From: Lachnospiraceae bacterium UBA3772
GTDB lineage: Bacteria > Bacillota > Clostridia > Lachnospirales > Lachnospiraceae
Direction: 5' to 3'
DNA: 7,400 nt
Assembly: GCA_002371025.1 (NCBI GenBank)
Contig: DFFQ01000185.1
Location: forward strand, 1 to 7,400
The first letter of the stretch is position 1, and each line of letters begins with the position of its first letter. Below the pieces are notes generated by a model. It searched no databases and had not been told where the DNA came from. It was given only the letters and a program-made list of their open reading frames with translations. Both the position numbers and the translations under genes were made by a program. This document shows positions 6,577-7,400 of this stretch, in pieces.

Positions 6577-6683
6577 ATTATCACATCCTATCCGTACGCA
6601 TTATTTGCTATTATAGTAAAAAGTGATGGAAGTTGCAAGTTACATAAAATCAAAATCCATCTCTTTTTCTTTTCAAATAACAA
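6577..6683 (-). other. Junction between the LicD gene and the ireB block
   Basis: The gap of 107 bases holds the ireB promoter and its ribosome binding site. The half nearest licD is a purine-rich A/G run followed by T-rich sequence, without a stable hairpin. Any terminator for the polysaccharide unit is therefore not of the classical kind, or transcription reads through into ireB. Confidence 0.5.
6610..6638 (-). promoter_or_regulatory. Sigma-A-type promoter for the ireB-ruvX-rnj block
   Basis: On the minus strand TTGCAA (6633-6638) is separated by 17 bases from a perfect TATAAT (6610-6615). Transcription would start near 6603, giving a leader of about 27 bases before the ireB ATG. The -35 matches consensus at four of six positions. 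No operator or riboswitch is evident in so short a leader. It is the best promoter in the window and probably drives the whole run to trhP. Confidence 0.78.
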
Positions 6684-7400
6684 CTAAATATAATAGTCCT
6701 CTAAATTCAATTTATTCTCTTTATAATCCTTAATAAACTCCTTGTATGATCTTTCTGTATCAAATATAACACCTCCATGTGTCGAACTGACTATTTGATA
6801 TTCCATATAACTTCCATAAGATTTCTTAAGAATTTTATCATAATTTTTAGGTACATTTATATAAATGTCTTCAAATTTCATTTTCATAAGATTATACATA
6901 TCATTTCGTCTCATGAGGTTCAACTTGTTATTATATGCTAAACAGAAATTTCTTACTAATCCTGATCCTTTTCCATCATACTTCGAACATATTTCTTCAT
7001 ATCTCCTATATAATCTGGATGTTCCAAATAATTTACCCAATGGTTTTGATAATGTATATTGTATAATCTTGGCTTTTACTCCACATGAAATGCCATAATA
7101 TCCTCTTAATATATTTTCTATAAATTTTAATTCAAATCCTTGAGCTAACTTACTAAGTTTATTAACCGGATATTCATCATAAGGAAAAATATCAATAAAA
7201 ATACCCTGGTTAAATCTTCCATTAATCTCATATGGCAATACAGCTGTTGTTTTTGACGCTCTTAGTTGAGCATGTCCCCTGAACAAATTATCATTATATG
7301 GAGTTTGAAAGAATATATCCTCATCAAACTCTTTATCGACTATTTGTAAGAGCTTTTCATAGTCTTTCCGTGGCATACCAATATCAATATCATCATCCCA
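6684..7400 (-). CDS. LicD-family transferase (5' part off the window)
   Basis: C-terminal 238 residues of a LicD-family protein; the start lies beyond 7400. LicD proteins have a nucleotidyltransferase-like fold and transfer phosphocholine or related groups to cell-surface polysaccharides. The first visible residues are the family motif WDDDIDIGMPRKDY (1-14), whose acidic residues bind metal. GIFIDIFPYDEYP (near 65-77) follows. The C-terminal VPKNYDKILKKSYGSYM region is also typical. Substrate is unknown without the neighbours. The coding sequence is visibly AT-richer than the block to its left, as expected for surface-polysaccharide genes, which often move between strains. It ends 107 bases before ireB, and I see no clear terminator hairpin in that gap. 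An internal ATG at 7376 is not the start because the motif lies upstream of it. Confidence 0.9.
   Translation of the reverse strand, partial: WDDDIDIGMPRKDYEKLLQIVDKEFDEDIFFQTPYNDNLFRGHAQLRASKTTAVLPYEINGRFNQGIFIDIFPYDEYPVNKLSKLAQGFELKFIENILRGYYGISCGVKAKIIQYTLSKPLGKLFGTSRLYRRYEEICSKYDGKGSGLVRNFCLAYNNKLNLMRRNDMYNLMKMKFEDIYINVPKNYDKILKKSYGSYMEYQIVSSTHGGVIFDTERSYKEFIKDYKENKLNLEDYYI

Overview
The window looks like a low-GC Bacillota chromosome, most likely a member of Clostridia and plausibly Lachnospiraceae. The signs are an IreB-RuvX pair, RNase J, a YlbF-family protein, a U32-family tRNA hydroxylase and a PilB-type ATPase, all AT-rich with good Shine-Dalgarno sites. The genus cannot be fixed from the sequence alone. 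All nine genes are on the minus strand, so transcription runs from high to low coordinates.

Layout from right to left in transcription order. (1) 7400-6684 is the 3' part of a LicD-family gene. It is visibly AT-richer than the rest and is probably the end of a surface-polysaccharide or cell-envelope locus. (2) A sigma-A-like promoter (TTGCAA, 17 bases, TATAAT; 6610-6638) precedes a tight block: ireB, ruvX, rnj (RNase J), a ylbF-family gene, a shortened MltG-like membrane protein, trmR and trhP. Gaps are 31, 50, 35 and 4 bases, then an 8-base overlap, then 59 bases. (3) A 188-base leader with short inverted repeats and a repeated TGTTAAT heptamer leads to (4) the 5' part of a PilB/GspE-family ATPase that runs off the left edge.

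The block from ireB to trhP combines a PASTA-kinase target (IreB) with RNA metabolism: pre-16S rRNA processing (RuvX/YqgF), mRNA decay (RNase J), a relative of RNase Y accessory factors (YlbF family), and the two enzymes that make 5-methoxyuridine at tRNA position 34 (TrhP hydroxylates, TrmR methylates). The order ruvX, mltG-like, trmR, trhP matches the Bacillus subtilis yrrK-yrrL-yrrM-yrrN/O region as I recall it, which supports the trmR and trhP calls. The small DUF1292 gene often found after ruvX is not present here.

The most notable points are the MltG homologue without a catalytic domain, the two intact MshEN-type cyclic-di-GMP-binding motifs in the pilus ATPase, and the unexplained leader before it. 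I do not see a clearly undescribed system. The window is mostly a conserved housekeeping block with some lineage-specific changes.
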